Position numbers and translations under genes: made by a program. Shown piece after piece: positions 1 through 8,357 of a stretch of 64,000 nt of DNA (position 1 is the stretch's first letter; every line of letters starts with the position of its first letter). The notes below the pieces were generated by a model. The model was given only the letters and a program-made list of their open reading frames with translations. It was not told the DNA's origin and ran no database searches. Source of the DNA: an uncultured Pseudomonadota bacterium (lineage in GTDB: Bacteria > Myxococcota_A > UBA796 > GCA-2862545); assembly GCA_913061235.1 (NCBI GenBank), contig CAJXTB010000004.1, forward strand, positions 1 to 64,000, given 5' to 3'.

Positions 1-189
1 GGGCGGACTGTGCCGAGACGGCAGTTTGGGCGGACTGTGCCGAGACGGCAGTTTGGGCGGACTGTGCCGAGACGGCAGTTTGCGCGGACTGTGCAGAGAC
101 GGCGGTTTCGGCCGAGATAGCGGTTTCGGCCGAGATAGCGGTTTCGGCCTAGATAGCGGTTTCAGCAGAGACGGCGGTTTCGGCGCTAT
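1..189 (-). repeat. Tandem coding repeats (27-bp and 18-bp units)
   Basis: Four near-identical 27-bp units occupy about 1-108 and are followed by 18-bp units to about 189. Read on the minus strand they encode Ala-rich repeats: the 27-bp unit gives AQTAVSAQS and the 18-bp unit gives AETAIS or AETAVS. The units keep one reading frame, so they are protein repeats expanded by slippage or unequal crossover rather than a CRISPR array (there are no spacers). The repeat continues beyond the left window edge. One unit carries a TAG at 149-151 where its neighbours have TCG (Ser). Confidence 0.85.
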
Positions 190-535
190 CCGCTGCTGTT
201 GCGTTCATTGCGAAAGGGACTGAGTGGACTTGTTGTCGGGAGAGTTCGCCGCCGTCGTCCACTGTCAGACTCAGGTAGTCGTGTGTCGCAAGCAGGTCGG
301 CATCGAGAACCGAAGCTGTTCCTAAAACGACGTGAAAGTAGCCTTCGTCGAATATCAGCGTGTGGGTCTCAGACCAACCAGCAGAACCTGTATTGGCGCC
401 GTCATACAGGTTGAGTGTCAGGCTGTGTTCTCCGACTATCGCTCCACCAGCGGCATCGAGTAGACGCCCTTGGTAGGTCAGAGTCGTTGGGGCAGCGAAG
501 GCGGATGTAGCGGCTGCCAGAAGAGCTAAAAGCAA
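149..535 (-). CDS. Secreted repeat protein, N-terminal part, interrupted by in-frame TAG
   Basis: The N-terminus MLLALLAAATSAFA is a signal peptide, predicted to be cut before APTTLTYQG. A globular segment of about 100 residues beginning TYQGRLLDAAGGAIVG follows; it resembles the domain heading many myxobacterial and phage-tail-like surface proteins. After PFAMNATAADS the chain enters Ala/Glu/Thr/Ser repeats. The start is TTG, chosen because GGAG lies a few bases upstream and a TAA blocks further extension. Translation stops at TAG 149-151 in the middle of a repeat, yet the same frame stays open through 49 more repeat codons to the window edge. Either the gene is recently inactivated or truncated, or the base is wrong. 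Function is unknown; export and a fibrous C-terminus are inferred. Confidence 0.7.
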   Translation of the reverse strand: MLLALLAAATSAFAAPTTLTYQGRLLDAAGGAIVGEHSLTLNLYDGANTGSAGWSETHTLIFDEGYFHVVLGTASVLDADLLATHDYLSLTVDDGGELSRQQVHSVPFAMNATAADSAETAVSAETAI

Positions 536-663
536 GTGGACTCCGTAGTTATAGACGCTTTACCATATTGTTTGGTTTTGTCGCAGGACTCATGCTAGCG
601 TCGGCGATTGCATTGCCGAGGACGAGTCGGAAGTCCGCAGAACCCCTACATTTACAACGACAA

Positions 664-691
664 ACGGCCGCCTCACTAAAGAGACGGCCGT
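664..691 (-). terminator. Intrinsic terminator after pepA
   Basis: Arms 664-674 and 681-691 pair over 11 positions with one mismatch around a 6-base loop. On the minus strand the stem is followed by a T-rich stretch. It lies just downstream of the pepA stop codon, so it fits as that gene's terminator. Confidence 0.6.
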
Positions 692-711
692 CAAGTTGTG
701 CAGGAAAGCCC

Positions 712-2151
712 CTAGGCTTGCGTGGCAATCCAGCGGGTCAGGCTGCGAACCATCTCGCCAGTGGCACCGGGTTCCCAGTGGCCGTTCTTGCTGTCTTGGA
801 ATGCGCTACCGGCAATGTCCAAGTGAGCCCAACGCTTCTCGTCTGTGACGAAGTGCTGGAGGAAGAGCGCTGCAGTCGTGGAGCCGGCGGCGCGGCCACC
901 CACGTTCTTGATCTGGCCCCAAGTTGCCTTGAGCATGCTGTTGTATGGCGCGTGCAAGGGCAATCGCCACATGCCTTCGCCGGTGCTCGTAGCTGCCGAC
1001 TGCAGCTCGGTTGCCAGTCCGTCGTCACCCGTGAACAGACCGGTGTAGTCGGGGCCGAGGGCCACAACGCACGCGCCGGTCAGGGTCGCGGCATCAACGA
1101 TGGTGGTCGCTTCGGTCTTGCTGGCGAGCAGCAGACAGTCAGCGAGTACCAGGCGGCCTTCGGCATCCGTGTTGTGGATTTCGACGGTCACACCGTTGTT
1201 GTAGGTGAGGATGTCGCCCAGCTTGAAGCTGTTGCCGTTGATCATGTTCTCAACGCAGCCCAAGAAGGTGTCGACATTGACCGGAACACCGAGGCTTGCG
1301 ACGGCCTTGGTTGCTGCGAGCATGGTGCCAGCGCCACCCATGTCACAGCGCATGGTCTGCATGCCGGAGCTCGGCTTGATCGACAATCCGCCGGCGTCGT
1401 ATGTGACACCCTTTCCGACGAGTGCGATGTGTCCAGTTGCGCCTGGGGGACGGTACTTGATGTGGACCAAGCAGCCGGGCTTGTCCGAGCCCTGGCCAAC
1501 AGCCACGATGCCCACGTAGCCGCGCTTTTCACACTCTTCAATCGAGATGACTTCGACTTCGACGTGGTCGATGCTGTCGAGGGCTTGTGCTGCGGCAGCG
1601 AGGGTCGCTGGGTAGATGTCAGCAGCGGGGCCGTTGACGAGCTCGCGGGCGAGGCTCTGTGCGTCCATGCGGGCATTGCTGCGGGTGTCGAATCCGCTGG
1701 GCAAGTCACCGGCATTGAGCAGGGTGAGCGTTGCAATAGCGGGCTTGCGTGCGTCTTCGCGACGGTATGTGTTGTACCGGTAGTTGCCTGCACCGAGAGT
1801 CTCAATGACGTCCTCCGCAGCGTCACCGAGGGCACCGAAGTCAACGGCCAGGTGATCGACCTTGAGGCCGCGAGCGGCGAATCCAATGGCTCCTGCCGTC
1901 TTCATCAGGTCTGCAGGTGAGCCGTCGCCCAGTCCGGCAACAAGCAGGTGCCGAGCACCAATGTGTCCAAGGGCGGGAACGGCCTCGACGCTGCCTGCCT
2001 TGCCTTTGAAGCCGCGCTCTTCGAGCAGGGCGACGAGCTGGCCGCCGAATGCTTCGTTGAGTGCCTTGAGGTCATCTGTGCCGGAGACGACAACAGCGAC
2101 GGCATCGGCCGAAAAGGATTCAGGAGCGGAGTTGGTGGACTGAATGTTCAC
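712..2151 (-). CDS. pepA: Leucyl aminopeptidase (M17 family)
   Basis: This 479-residue cytosolic protein has the length and layout of M17 leucyl aminopeptidases, which remove N-terminal residues from peptides using two metal ions. The diagnostic motif NTDAEGRL is present around residue 330. The upstream metal-binding segment with GKGVTYDAGGLSIKP, carrying the catalytic Lys and an Asp ligand, is also intact. The start is GTG with GAGG five bases upstream on the minus strand. A hairpin terminator follows the stop. It appears monocistronic, and nothing suggests loss of activity. Confidence 0.93.
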   Translation of the reverse strand: MNIQSTNSAPESFSADAVAVVVSGTDDLKALNEAFGGQLVALLEERGFKGKAGSVEAVPALGHIGARHLLVAGLGDGSPADLMKTAGAIGFAARGLKVDHLAVDFGALGDAAEDVIETLGAGNYRYNTYRREDARKPAIATLTLLNAGDLPSGFDTRSNARMDAQSLARELVNGPAADIYPATLAAAAQALDSIDHVEVEVISIEECEKRGYVGIVAVGQGSDKPGCLVHIKYRPPGATGHIALVGKGVTYDAGGLSIKPSSGMQTMRCDMGGAGTMLAATKAVASLGVPVNVDTFLGCVENMINGNSFKLGDILTYNNGVTVEIHNTDAEGRLVLADCLLLASKTEATTIVDAATLTGACVVALGPDYTGLFTGDDGLATELQSAATSTGEGMWRLPLHAPYNSMLKATWGQIKNVGGRAAGSTTAALFLQHFVTDEKRWAHLDIAGSAFQDSKNGHWEPGATGEMVRSLTRWIATQA

Positions 2152-2217
2152 GGGTGCCTCGGATGTGCAGGAACGGAAGGTACGAAAAGCAGTTGATGGG
2201 TCGACGAAATATCGGTC

Positions 2218-4176
2218 TTAACCACAGCTATTAAAAAGCGTGATGAGCCCAAGTGTGAGCGTGCCGATGACCGCGACGCCGAGCAGTATCTGGACGAAGG
2301 TATCGTTGCGGATGACCGTGATGACACGGGACAAGGCCGACGCGCCTTCCACGTCTTCCGGGGACCAAGACGGCAGATCTTCTACTTGATCGGCCTCTGG
2401 CACGTACTCTGGTGTGCTTGGGTCTGGCAGGGCATCCCACTGCCCGGGTCCATCGTATGCGGGGGGCTGTGACGACGGTGCGTCTGCAAACTGTCCGGGG
2501 ACGGTTGGGGGAGCCGCGACTGTTGCCGTAGAGGACCGCTGACCATGGGGGATTGTGTACGGCTCAGCCAACGGTGCCCGCGTAGGTGCTGTGGGTATCG
2601 TTGGGGCGTTTGGCGAGATGCCGATACTCGGCCGGGTAGGCGCTGGGCTAGGACTCGGACGCCTTGAGGCTGGTTGCTCTGTTGGCCTCTGAGAGAGCGG
2701 AATGGACTGCGGTGCTTGGATGCCCGTGGATGGAACCGCTGTTGGGCTTGTTCCGTCGAGGTCCATGGACGCTGTTGGCGAGATGGGGCTTGGGAAGCGC
2801 GCAGCGTCGCGACGCACGGGGTCGTCTTGGAAGCCGTCATCGGGTGCGGGCAGAGTCAACGGCTCAGGAATGTGCGCATGCTCGTTGAGTGGTGGGACGT
2901 AGCCGGGAGGTGGCCGTACGCTGACCTCTGCGCGTGCAGGAATGGGCGTGTTTCCACTGTCTAGAATGGAAAACGCCGCCTCTAGGTCGTAGCGGCCCGG
3001 CGGAATGTCGCGCAAGCTGAAGTGGAAGCGCAAGCGGCCCGAGGGGTGTGGCTTGACGTCAAACGAGGCGTCGTGAACGCGAACGCGGCGCCGATCTGGA
3101 CTGTCCAGGTCGATCATTCGCAGTCCGACAGCGACATGCTCGTGGTTTCCGACGCCGTCCGTGACGGCAACTGTCACGGTAAAGCTGACGGGCTCTGTGT
3201 GTAGGTAGACCCCGTCTGGAGAGGTGCCGGGTAGCAAGATCTTGCCCACGGCTTCTACGCGCGGATTGATGAGGGATGCGACCTCGGAGATCCGTGTGCG
3301 CAGGTCCTCGGCACGGTTGAACCGGTAGGGGGGCGATGGCTCCATTGGGCCCGAGAGGCCGCGATTGAGCAGGCTTGCCAGGCGTTCACACACGCGATTG
3401 ACGAAGCGTGGGTTGGCCCCTTCGGCTTTGAGCCGCTTGAGGGCGCGGTCGCGCAGACTGGCGAGCTCTACTTTGTCCAAGCCACCGTTCGGGACGGTGA
3501 ACTCGTCAGAGCGGCGAAGGTCACCGACGCTTGGCTGCCAGGTTGCTGCACTGTACAGAGCGGCGCAGACAGCCCAGGTGTCCCAAGGTGTACCTGGAAT
3601 GTCGGCGGCTTCGGGAGGCAGGGTGTTGGCGCGGGCAGGGGACAGCGCTGCGAGGCGCTGATGCCACTGTGCGGCCGTCGGCGTGAGCATGTCCGACAGG
3701 ACGGGCTGTCCGTCCTCTTTGATGAGGATGTTGCTGGGCCGGAGATTGCCGTGAACTTCGGTGTTCGCAGCCAGCATTTCGATGTTCTCTGAGACTGTCG
3801 CGAGCAAGGTCGCAACGTCTCCGAGGCTGTCACCGTTTCCGAGGCGCCGGGCCAAGGTGCTGTGGTAACGAGGCATGATCAAGGCTGGACGCCCCGTGAT
3901 CAGCACTCGGTCTTCGAGCCGTGGCAGGAATGGATGAGATGCCCGCCGCAACAGATTGGCTTGCTCGTCTGCACATTGAGCGCAGGCGCGCTCTAGGCCG
4001 TCTGGCAAGCGTGCGTCGCTGGCGAAATCGGTTCGGGCGTGGGCGACTTTGACAACGCGCTGAGCGTCATTGTCTCCCAGTAAAACCCACGAACCTCCCC
4101 ACAGGCCGCGCCCTAAGGGCTGGCCCACCTGCCAGGATCTTCCCAGACTGTCGGTGACCGTATCCCCGGTGTGCAT
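2218..4176 (-). CDS. Membrane-anchored Hanks-type pseudokinase
   Basis: The N-terminal ~250 residues have a protein-kinase fold: Gly-rich loop GRGLWGGSW (about 22-30) and VVKVA with the ATP-binding Lys43. The catalytic loop reads HGNLRPSN (142-149) instead of HRDxKxxN, so the catalytic Asp is Asn144, and the DFG motif reads SDM with only Asp162 kept. It is therefore probably a pseudokinase. A beta-rich segment (~300-410), a long Pro/Ser/Thr-rich linker and one C-terminal transmembrane helix (ILLGVAVIGTLTLGLITLF) with a tiny periplasmic tail follow. I chose the ATG at 4176 because AGGAG precedes it; a TTG at 4227 would add 17 residues. It follows the peptidase gene at 4258-7284 closely on the same strand, so co-transcription is likely. 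Confidence 0.8.
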   Translation of the reverse strand: MHTGDTVTDSLGRSWQVGQPLGRGLWGGSWVLLGDNDAQRVVKVAHARTDFASDARLPDGLERACAQCADEQANLLRRASHPFLPRLEDRVLITGRPALIMPRYHSTLARRLGNGDSLGDVATLLATVSENIEMLAANTEVHGNLRPSNILIKEDGQPVLSDMLTPTAAQWHQRLAALSPARANTLPPEAADIPGTPWDTWAVCAALYSAATWQPSVGDLRRSDEFTVPNGGLDKVELASLRDRALKRLKAEGANPRFVNRVCERLASLLNRGLSGPMEPSPPYRFNRAEDLRTRISEVASLINPRVEAVGKILLPGTSPDGVYLHTEPVSFTVTVAVTDGVGNHEHVAVGLRMIDLDSPDRRRVRVHDASFDVKPHPSGRLRFHFSLRDIPPGRYDLEAAFSILDSGNTPIPARAEVSVRPPPGYVPPLNEHAHIPEPLTLPAPDDGFQDDPVRRDAARFPSPISPTASMDLDGTSPTAVPSTGIQAPQSIPLSQRPTEQPASRRPSPSPAPTRPSIGISPNAPTIPTAPTRAPLAEPYTIPHGQRSSTATVAAPPTVPGQFADAPSSQPPAYDGPGQWDALPDPSTPEYVPEADQVEDLPSWSPEDVEGASALSRVITVIRNDTFVQILLGVAVIGTLTLGLITLFNSCG

Positions 4177-4257
4177 GTATCTCCTCGCGAGACGGCGGAG
4201 GGTATCGGCATGGTCTGCCCGCGTCAATGAACCCGCCCAGAACGCTGATCGAACGGT

Positions 4258-7200
4258 TCAGAGCGACAGCCACCTGACCGAGAGATTGGGCACCCACGGA
4301 CCGCGTCCGGTGTTGGGTAGGGCGGTACCTACAGCGACAGGGCGGGCGAGGTGAACGCGAAATACGAGAGGACCAAACACGAGATTGGTACCCAAGGCGA
4401 CGTCCACCACCCGCTTGTCCCACAGGCCATCCAAGTCGGCGGACACCGCTCCAGCATCCACACCCGCAATGGCTTCGATGCTGCTCAAGATGGCGATGCG
4501 CAACAGGGCGTCGAGGGGCAACTGAAGTTCTGCTGTGGCGGTGGCGAAGTGGCGGCCAAGCAGCCAGTCGGCGTCTGCGAAACGAACGCCGCGTAGTGTG
4601 TCGAAGCTCGAGAGGAAGAAGTTGCGGGCATACGTGCCGCCGAAAGAGGTCCCAGCGGAGGCACGGACGAACAGGTTTGCGCCGGAGAGGCTCTGCAGGC
4701 GAATGGGTACGAACCGTTCGGCATCCAGGCGCGCACTACCAAACACTTCGTCATTGAACGGTTGGCTTGCCACCGACACCTCACCGAGTGCACTTCCACC
4801 ACCATGCGGACCGGTTGTTGGATGGTAGCGAACTGTGTCGTAGCCAAGGCGCAGGGTGGTCTCAGCTTGTGGGCGTGCTCTGCCGTTTTGCTCCTCCCAC
4901 AAGGTGAACATATTGCGGCCTGTCTCCGGATCGATCTGCCCGCGAAGCAGTCCTTCGGAGTCGCCAAGGAGAAAGTATTGCGTACCGCCAAGCTGCACAT
5001 CGAGCTGGGCGTACGCAAAGCGGTCGAAGGGGTAGCGTGCACTGCCCAAGACGCCGTAGCTTCGCTCGGCCGACTGAAAACGCAACGGGGTGCTGTTGTC
5101 TAGGCGGAAGCGCAGGTTCTGAAACACGCCACCAGCCCAGGTGACCCGGTTGGACTGGTCGGTGTAGGCCAAGTAGCCATCGGTCAGACGAAAGTTGCCG
5201 AAGGCGGCGGCGGACAAGACGAGGCCGCGCTCTTTGAGCTGGTCGCTCGCTGACAAGAACAGCTGGCCGTAGATTCCACCGGGGCCTGCGCCGAAGAACC
5301 CAAGACCGTTTTCAAGTCCCCAGTTTTTCGGAGCGAGGGGCCGGTAGGGCGTGGCGTCGCTCAGCGACCGGATCGGAATGGGCGTCGGTGCGCCAGTGGG
5401 GGCTTGTGGAACGGGGGCGGCGTCCAGCCACATGTCGCGCGGCAGCTCAACGGGCACGCGGCTGCCCGACTCTTGCAGGAGTGCCCAGGCGCCATTGTCG
5501 GAGGGGGCGGGGCTCGACACGCCGGTTGTCATGCGCGTGTGACGCACGATGCTCCGCTCGGCTGCGCGGTATTCGTAAAGGTCGAGTCGCGTGTCATCCC
5601 ATGCGGTGAACAGAAGTGTGCCTTGTGAGAAGACTGGCTGAAGATGGTCCCGTTCCTCGGACGTCAGCTGGGTGGTGGCACCGCTTCTTTCGGCCGCGAA
5701 CAAGGCGTAAAAGCCATTGTCCGTGGCGTCGCTTGCGTACACGATTCCGTTGGGTCCCCATGCCGTGTGGCGCTCGGCGTAGGAGTCGTTCGTGACCTGA
5801 ACCGGAGTGGCCCCTTCGGTCAGGACGACCCGGTAGACGTCGACATGGCCGTCGGGAGTGAGTCCGACGAAGGCGGCTTCCCTGCCGTCCGGGGAGACAG
5901 ACAGACCTGTTGCCCCGACAAGACCATGGTCGCGAAGCCGGATGCGATGCTTGCTTCCTAAGCGGAGCGTGACGCGCTTTGGACCCAGCTCTCCGGCCGT
6001 TCGCTCTTCCCGTTTTCGGCGTCGCCTACCGCGCCACTCAACGGCTTCGGTGGTGATGGATTGCCAGGTCAGTACGTCGGCGCCTCGATGCTGGGCTGCG
6101 TACACCAAGACATCGTCTCCAAGAGCAAAGATCTGGTCTTCGACGGGATGAAGCGACTCCACTCCGGGGCGACTGTCGGCAACGGCGCGTTGCGTGTGTC
6201 GTGGGTCTCTCCGGTCCGCCAGCATGATGCGCGTGCGGTAGGTCTGAAAGTCGATTGCCGTGTACGCAACGGTCTGGCCGGATGGACTTGCGCTGAGTCC
6301 GAGGACGTAGCCATTTGTGGACCCCAAGTCCTCGGTATCCGACGGCCGGTTGTCGCTATTCAGCCAGTCTTGGTACGTGCGCTCGCGCAGCCATTCCTGC
6401 CACTCGCGCTCCATCTGTGCAGGAGGCACATCGGTCACGGTCTGCATGAGAGATGGGAACCCGCGCAGTGCCGTCTGTCCGGCAAAGGTGACGCCGATGG
6501 CTTCGTGCCCTTGCGACAAGAGGTCCTGAATGACCTGCTCTCCGTAGGTCTCCGCCAAGAAGACGCAGCGCAGGTGGCCGAGCTGGTAGGTCCACAAGAC
6601 GCTGCCAGGCGCGTCATCAAAGAAACCTAGCGGCCCCCAAAATCGCCTTGTGTCAGCGTTTGTGACCAGATCGCGTGCCAACATTGCTGCTGCTGGCGTC
6701 AGACCATCGTTCGCGTAGTACTCGGCCAGTCCTTCAATGAACCACAGCGGGTACACGCCGAGTGGATCGCGCCCGGTTCCTGCCTCGACCGCGGCAGAGC
6801 GAACCTTCTGAATGGTGAACTCGTGGGCCATTTCATGCTTGGAGACGTGCATGAAGCGACGGTGATCACCAAAGTACGGCAGGGCGATGGTCAGGTCGCG
6901 CGTGCTGGTGACACCCAGCGTTCCCTCTTGGACTGGGAACAGATTGGTCCCAAGAAAGTCTAGATAGGTCGAGTACAGCACATAGCTGAAGGCGTGCTCT
7001 GGAACGTAGTCAAAGTCGTCTGAGAGCTCGGCGTATGCGGTCTCAATCGCACTCGCAGCGCGCTCGGCGACGTCCCGCTCCTGCTCGTAAAAGTACAGCC
7101 GTACACCACCTGCTTGTGTCTGCTGGATGGTGGTGTCGGACAGCAGGTCTGCGCGTGCCCAGGTGTGGGGTTCGTAGCTGACTCCGCTCTGCCCAGGGCG

Positions 7201-7284
7201 TCGAGGCCCTACATAAACCTGGGCTGTCGCCACCAACGGAGCGATCAGGCTTCCGATGAGGACGACGACACCTGCGAGTCGCAT
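4258..7284 (-). CDS. Secreted peptidase-MA/beta-propeller/outer-membrane barrel protein
   Basis: This 1008-residue protein has a clear signal peptide (first ~21 residues, cut after VATA). Residues ~50-300 form a gluzincin-type metallopeptidase domain of the peptidase-MA kind: HEMAH at 150-154 gives the two zinc His and catalytic Glu, and FIEGLAEYYA at 183-192 gives the third ligand. Residues ~310-640 hold TolB/WD40-like repeats with phrases such as SVSPDGREAAFVG, a beta-propeller. The last ~330 residues alternate polar and hydrophobic residues and end in an aromatic/Leu (VRWLSL), as in an outer-membrane barrel. Its stop is 30-80 bp before the pseudokinase gene and its ATG is 2 bp after the stop of the lipoprotein gene, so all three are probably one operon. 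Substrate unknown. Confidence 0.82.
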   Translation of the reverse strand: MRLAGVVVLIGSLIAPLVATAQVYVGPRRPGQSGVSYEPHTWARADLLSDTTIQQTQAGGVRLYFYEQERDVAERAASAIETAYAELSDDFDYVPEHAFSYVLYSTYLDFLGTNLFPVQEGTLGVTSTRDLTIALPYFGDHRRFMHVSKHEMAHEFTIQKVRSAAVEAGTGRDPLGVYPLWFIEGLAEYYANDGLTPAAAMLARDLVTNADTRRFWGPLGFFDDAPGSVLWTYQLGHLRCVFLAETYGEQVIQDLLSQGHEAIGVTFAGQTALRGFPSLMQTVTDVPPAQMEREWQEWLRERTYQDWLNSDNRPSDTEDLGSTNGYVLGLSASPSGQTVAYTAIDFQTYRTRIMLADRRDPRHTQRAVADSRPGVESLHPVEDQIFALGDDVLVYAAQHRGADVLTWQSITTEAVEWRGRRRRKREERTAGELGPKRVTLRLGSKHRIRLRDHGLVGATGLSVSPDGREAAFVGLTPDGHVDVYRVVLTEGATPVQVTNDSYAERHTAWGPNGIVYASDATDNGFYALFAAERSGATTQLTSEERDHLQPVFSQGTLLFTAWDDTRLDLYEYRAAERSIVRHTRMTTGVSSPAPSDNGAWALLQESGSRVPVELPRDMWLDAAPVPQAPTGAPTPIPIRSLSDATPYRPLAPKNWGLENGLGFFGAGPGGIYGQLFLSASDQLKERGLVLSAAAFGNFRLTDGYLAYTDQSNRVTWAGGVFQNLRFRLDNSTPLRFQSAERSYGVLGSARYPFDRFAYAQLDVQLGGTQYFLLGDSEGLLRGQIDPETGRNMFTLWEEQNGRARPQAETTLRLGYDTVRYHPTTGPHGGGSALGEVSVASQPFNDEVFGSARLDAERFVPIRLQSLSGANLFVRASAGTSFGGTYARNFFLSSFDTLRGVRFADADWLLGRHFATATAELQLPLDALLRIAILSSIEAIAGVDAGAVSADLDGLWDKRVVDVALGTNLVFGPLVFRVHLARPVAVGTALPNTGRGPWVPNLSVRWLSL

Positions 7285-7286
7285 GG

Positions 7287-8312
7287 CTATTCAGCCGGTG
7301 CCGAAGCGATCCAGGCGGTGACGTCCGCTGCGAGAGGGGCATCGTTCGCTAGCGGGGCGTGATCGAGGCTCCCTGTCTCCACGATCCAGGCGCTGTCTTC
7401 CGAAGTGAATCGCTCGAGCGCAGCATCGTTCGCGCCGGACGGGATGCTTGGATCGAGACGCGACCACAGGTAGGCGGTGCGCCCAGGAATGACGGGAGTG
7501 TTCGCGACGGATGCGAGGTTTGCATCGTCTACATCGGCGAACACAAGCTCGACGGTGGCGGCTTCGTCCGGGAAGGTCCCTGGACGCTCATAGAACGCAC
7601 TCAGGTCATCCAGAGGAGCGTCGAAAACCGCAGTCGGAATGTCGAATTCTTCGGCCAGCAGCTCACCGATTGCGCGGCCGCCGTCTCCAATACCTATGGC
7701 GACGGGCGCCGAGTAGTCAATGGGAACGGGGAGGGCGACGCGATTGATGGTCGCCCACGCTTCGTCGGAAATCATTCGGAAGCCGAACTCGGCGGCATCG
7801 AATCCGCGGCGTGTGAAGCCATCTACGACGGCATCATTCGGTCTGTCTTCGAGCCCATTCGCGTAGAGGTCGCCCCAGCAGTTGGACGGCAAGACCACCA
7901 TATGACCGGACTGAGCGAGTGCGGCGACGAGGGCGCCAGATCCGCTACCGATGCCCATTCCCAGGAGGTCGAAGACTGCTCGGGTGGCGTAGTCTGCGGT
8001 CAGCTGAGACTCGGCTCGGAATGCCGACACCTCCGGAATCTCGGGAACCGCTGCGTAGTCGAGGTTTCGGTCGTGGAAGACGACAGCTGCCGGAAGCATG
8101 ACATCACTTTCGGTAGGGTGAACCAGCCAAAATCTAGCTTGTTCACCGTCTGGGCACAGCATGTCGGCTTGCGGCCATGCCTGTACGACCCAGCCCTCGG
8201 GTGCTTCTGCGCCACGTGGCGCAAAGTCCAACAGACCGGGCTCCAACTCAGGGAGCTCAGTTGTCCAACATCCGCCTGCCATCAGGGCCACTAGGGGCAT
8301 CCAACGGTTCAC
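7287..8312 (-). CDS. Lipoprotein with alpha/beta-hydrolase-like features
   Basis: Translation from the GTG at 8312 gives 341 residues beginning with a short basic/hydrophobic stretch and a lipobox ALMAGGC, so the mature protein should be a lipoprotein. GGAGGTGATT just before this GTG decides the start; a longer reading to 8438 would bury the signal. Segments such as GMGIGSGSGALVAAL and APVAIGIGDGGRAIG resemble the strand-turn-helix of alpha/beta hydrolases, but the usual GxSxG nucleophile reads GIGDGG, with Asp in place of Ser. A DH pair near the C-terminus could be the catalytic His region. It is first in the operon with the metallopeptidase and pseudokinase genes. The hydrolase assignment is inference only. 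Confidence 0.65.
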   Translation of the reverse strand: MNRWMPLVALMAGGCWTTELPELEPGLLDFAPRGAEAPEGWVVQAWPQADMLCPDGEQARFWLVHPTESDVMLPAAVVFHDRNLDYAAVPEIPEVSAFRAESQLTADYATRAVFDLLGMGIGSGSGALVAALAQSGHMVVLPSNCWGDLYANGLEDRPNDAVVDGFTRRGFDAAEFGFRMISDEAWATINRVALPVPIDYSAPVAIGIGDGGRAIGELLAEEFDIPTAVFDAPLDDLSAFYERPGTFPDEAATVELVFADVDDANLASVANTPVIPGRTAYLWSRLDPSIPSGANDAALERFTSEDSAWIVETGSLDHAPLANDAPLAADVTAWIASAPAE

Positions 8313-8357
8313 AATCACCTCCGCGCTGCAGAGTATGTCACGGGTGGGGCGCGCCTG

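Noticed and set aside
1-189. CRISPR array
   Set aside because: The repeats are contiguous without spacers and are multiples of three in a single protein frame.
568-1920. 450-codon + strand ORF opposite pepA
   Set aside because: It is the antisense shadow of a clear M17 peptidase, with no family features or ribosome site.
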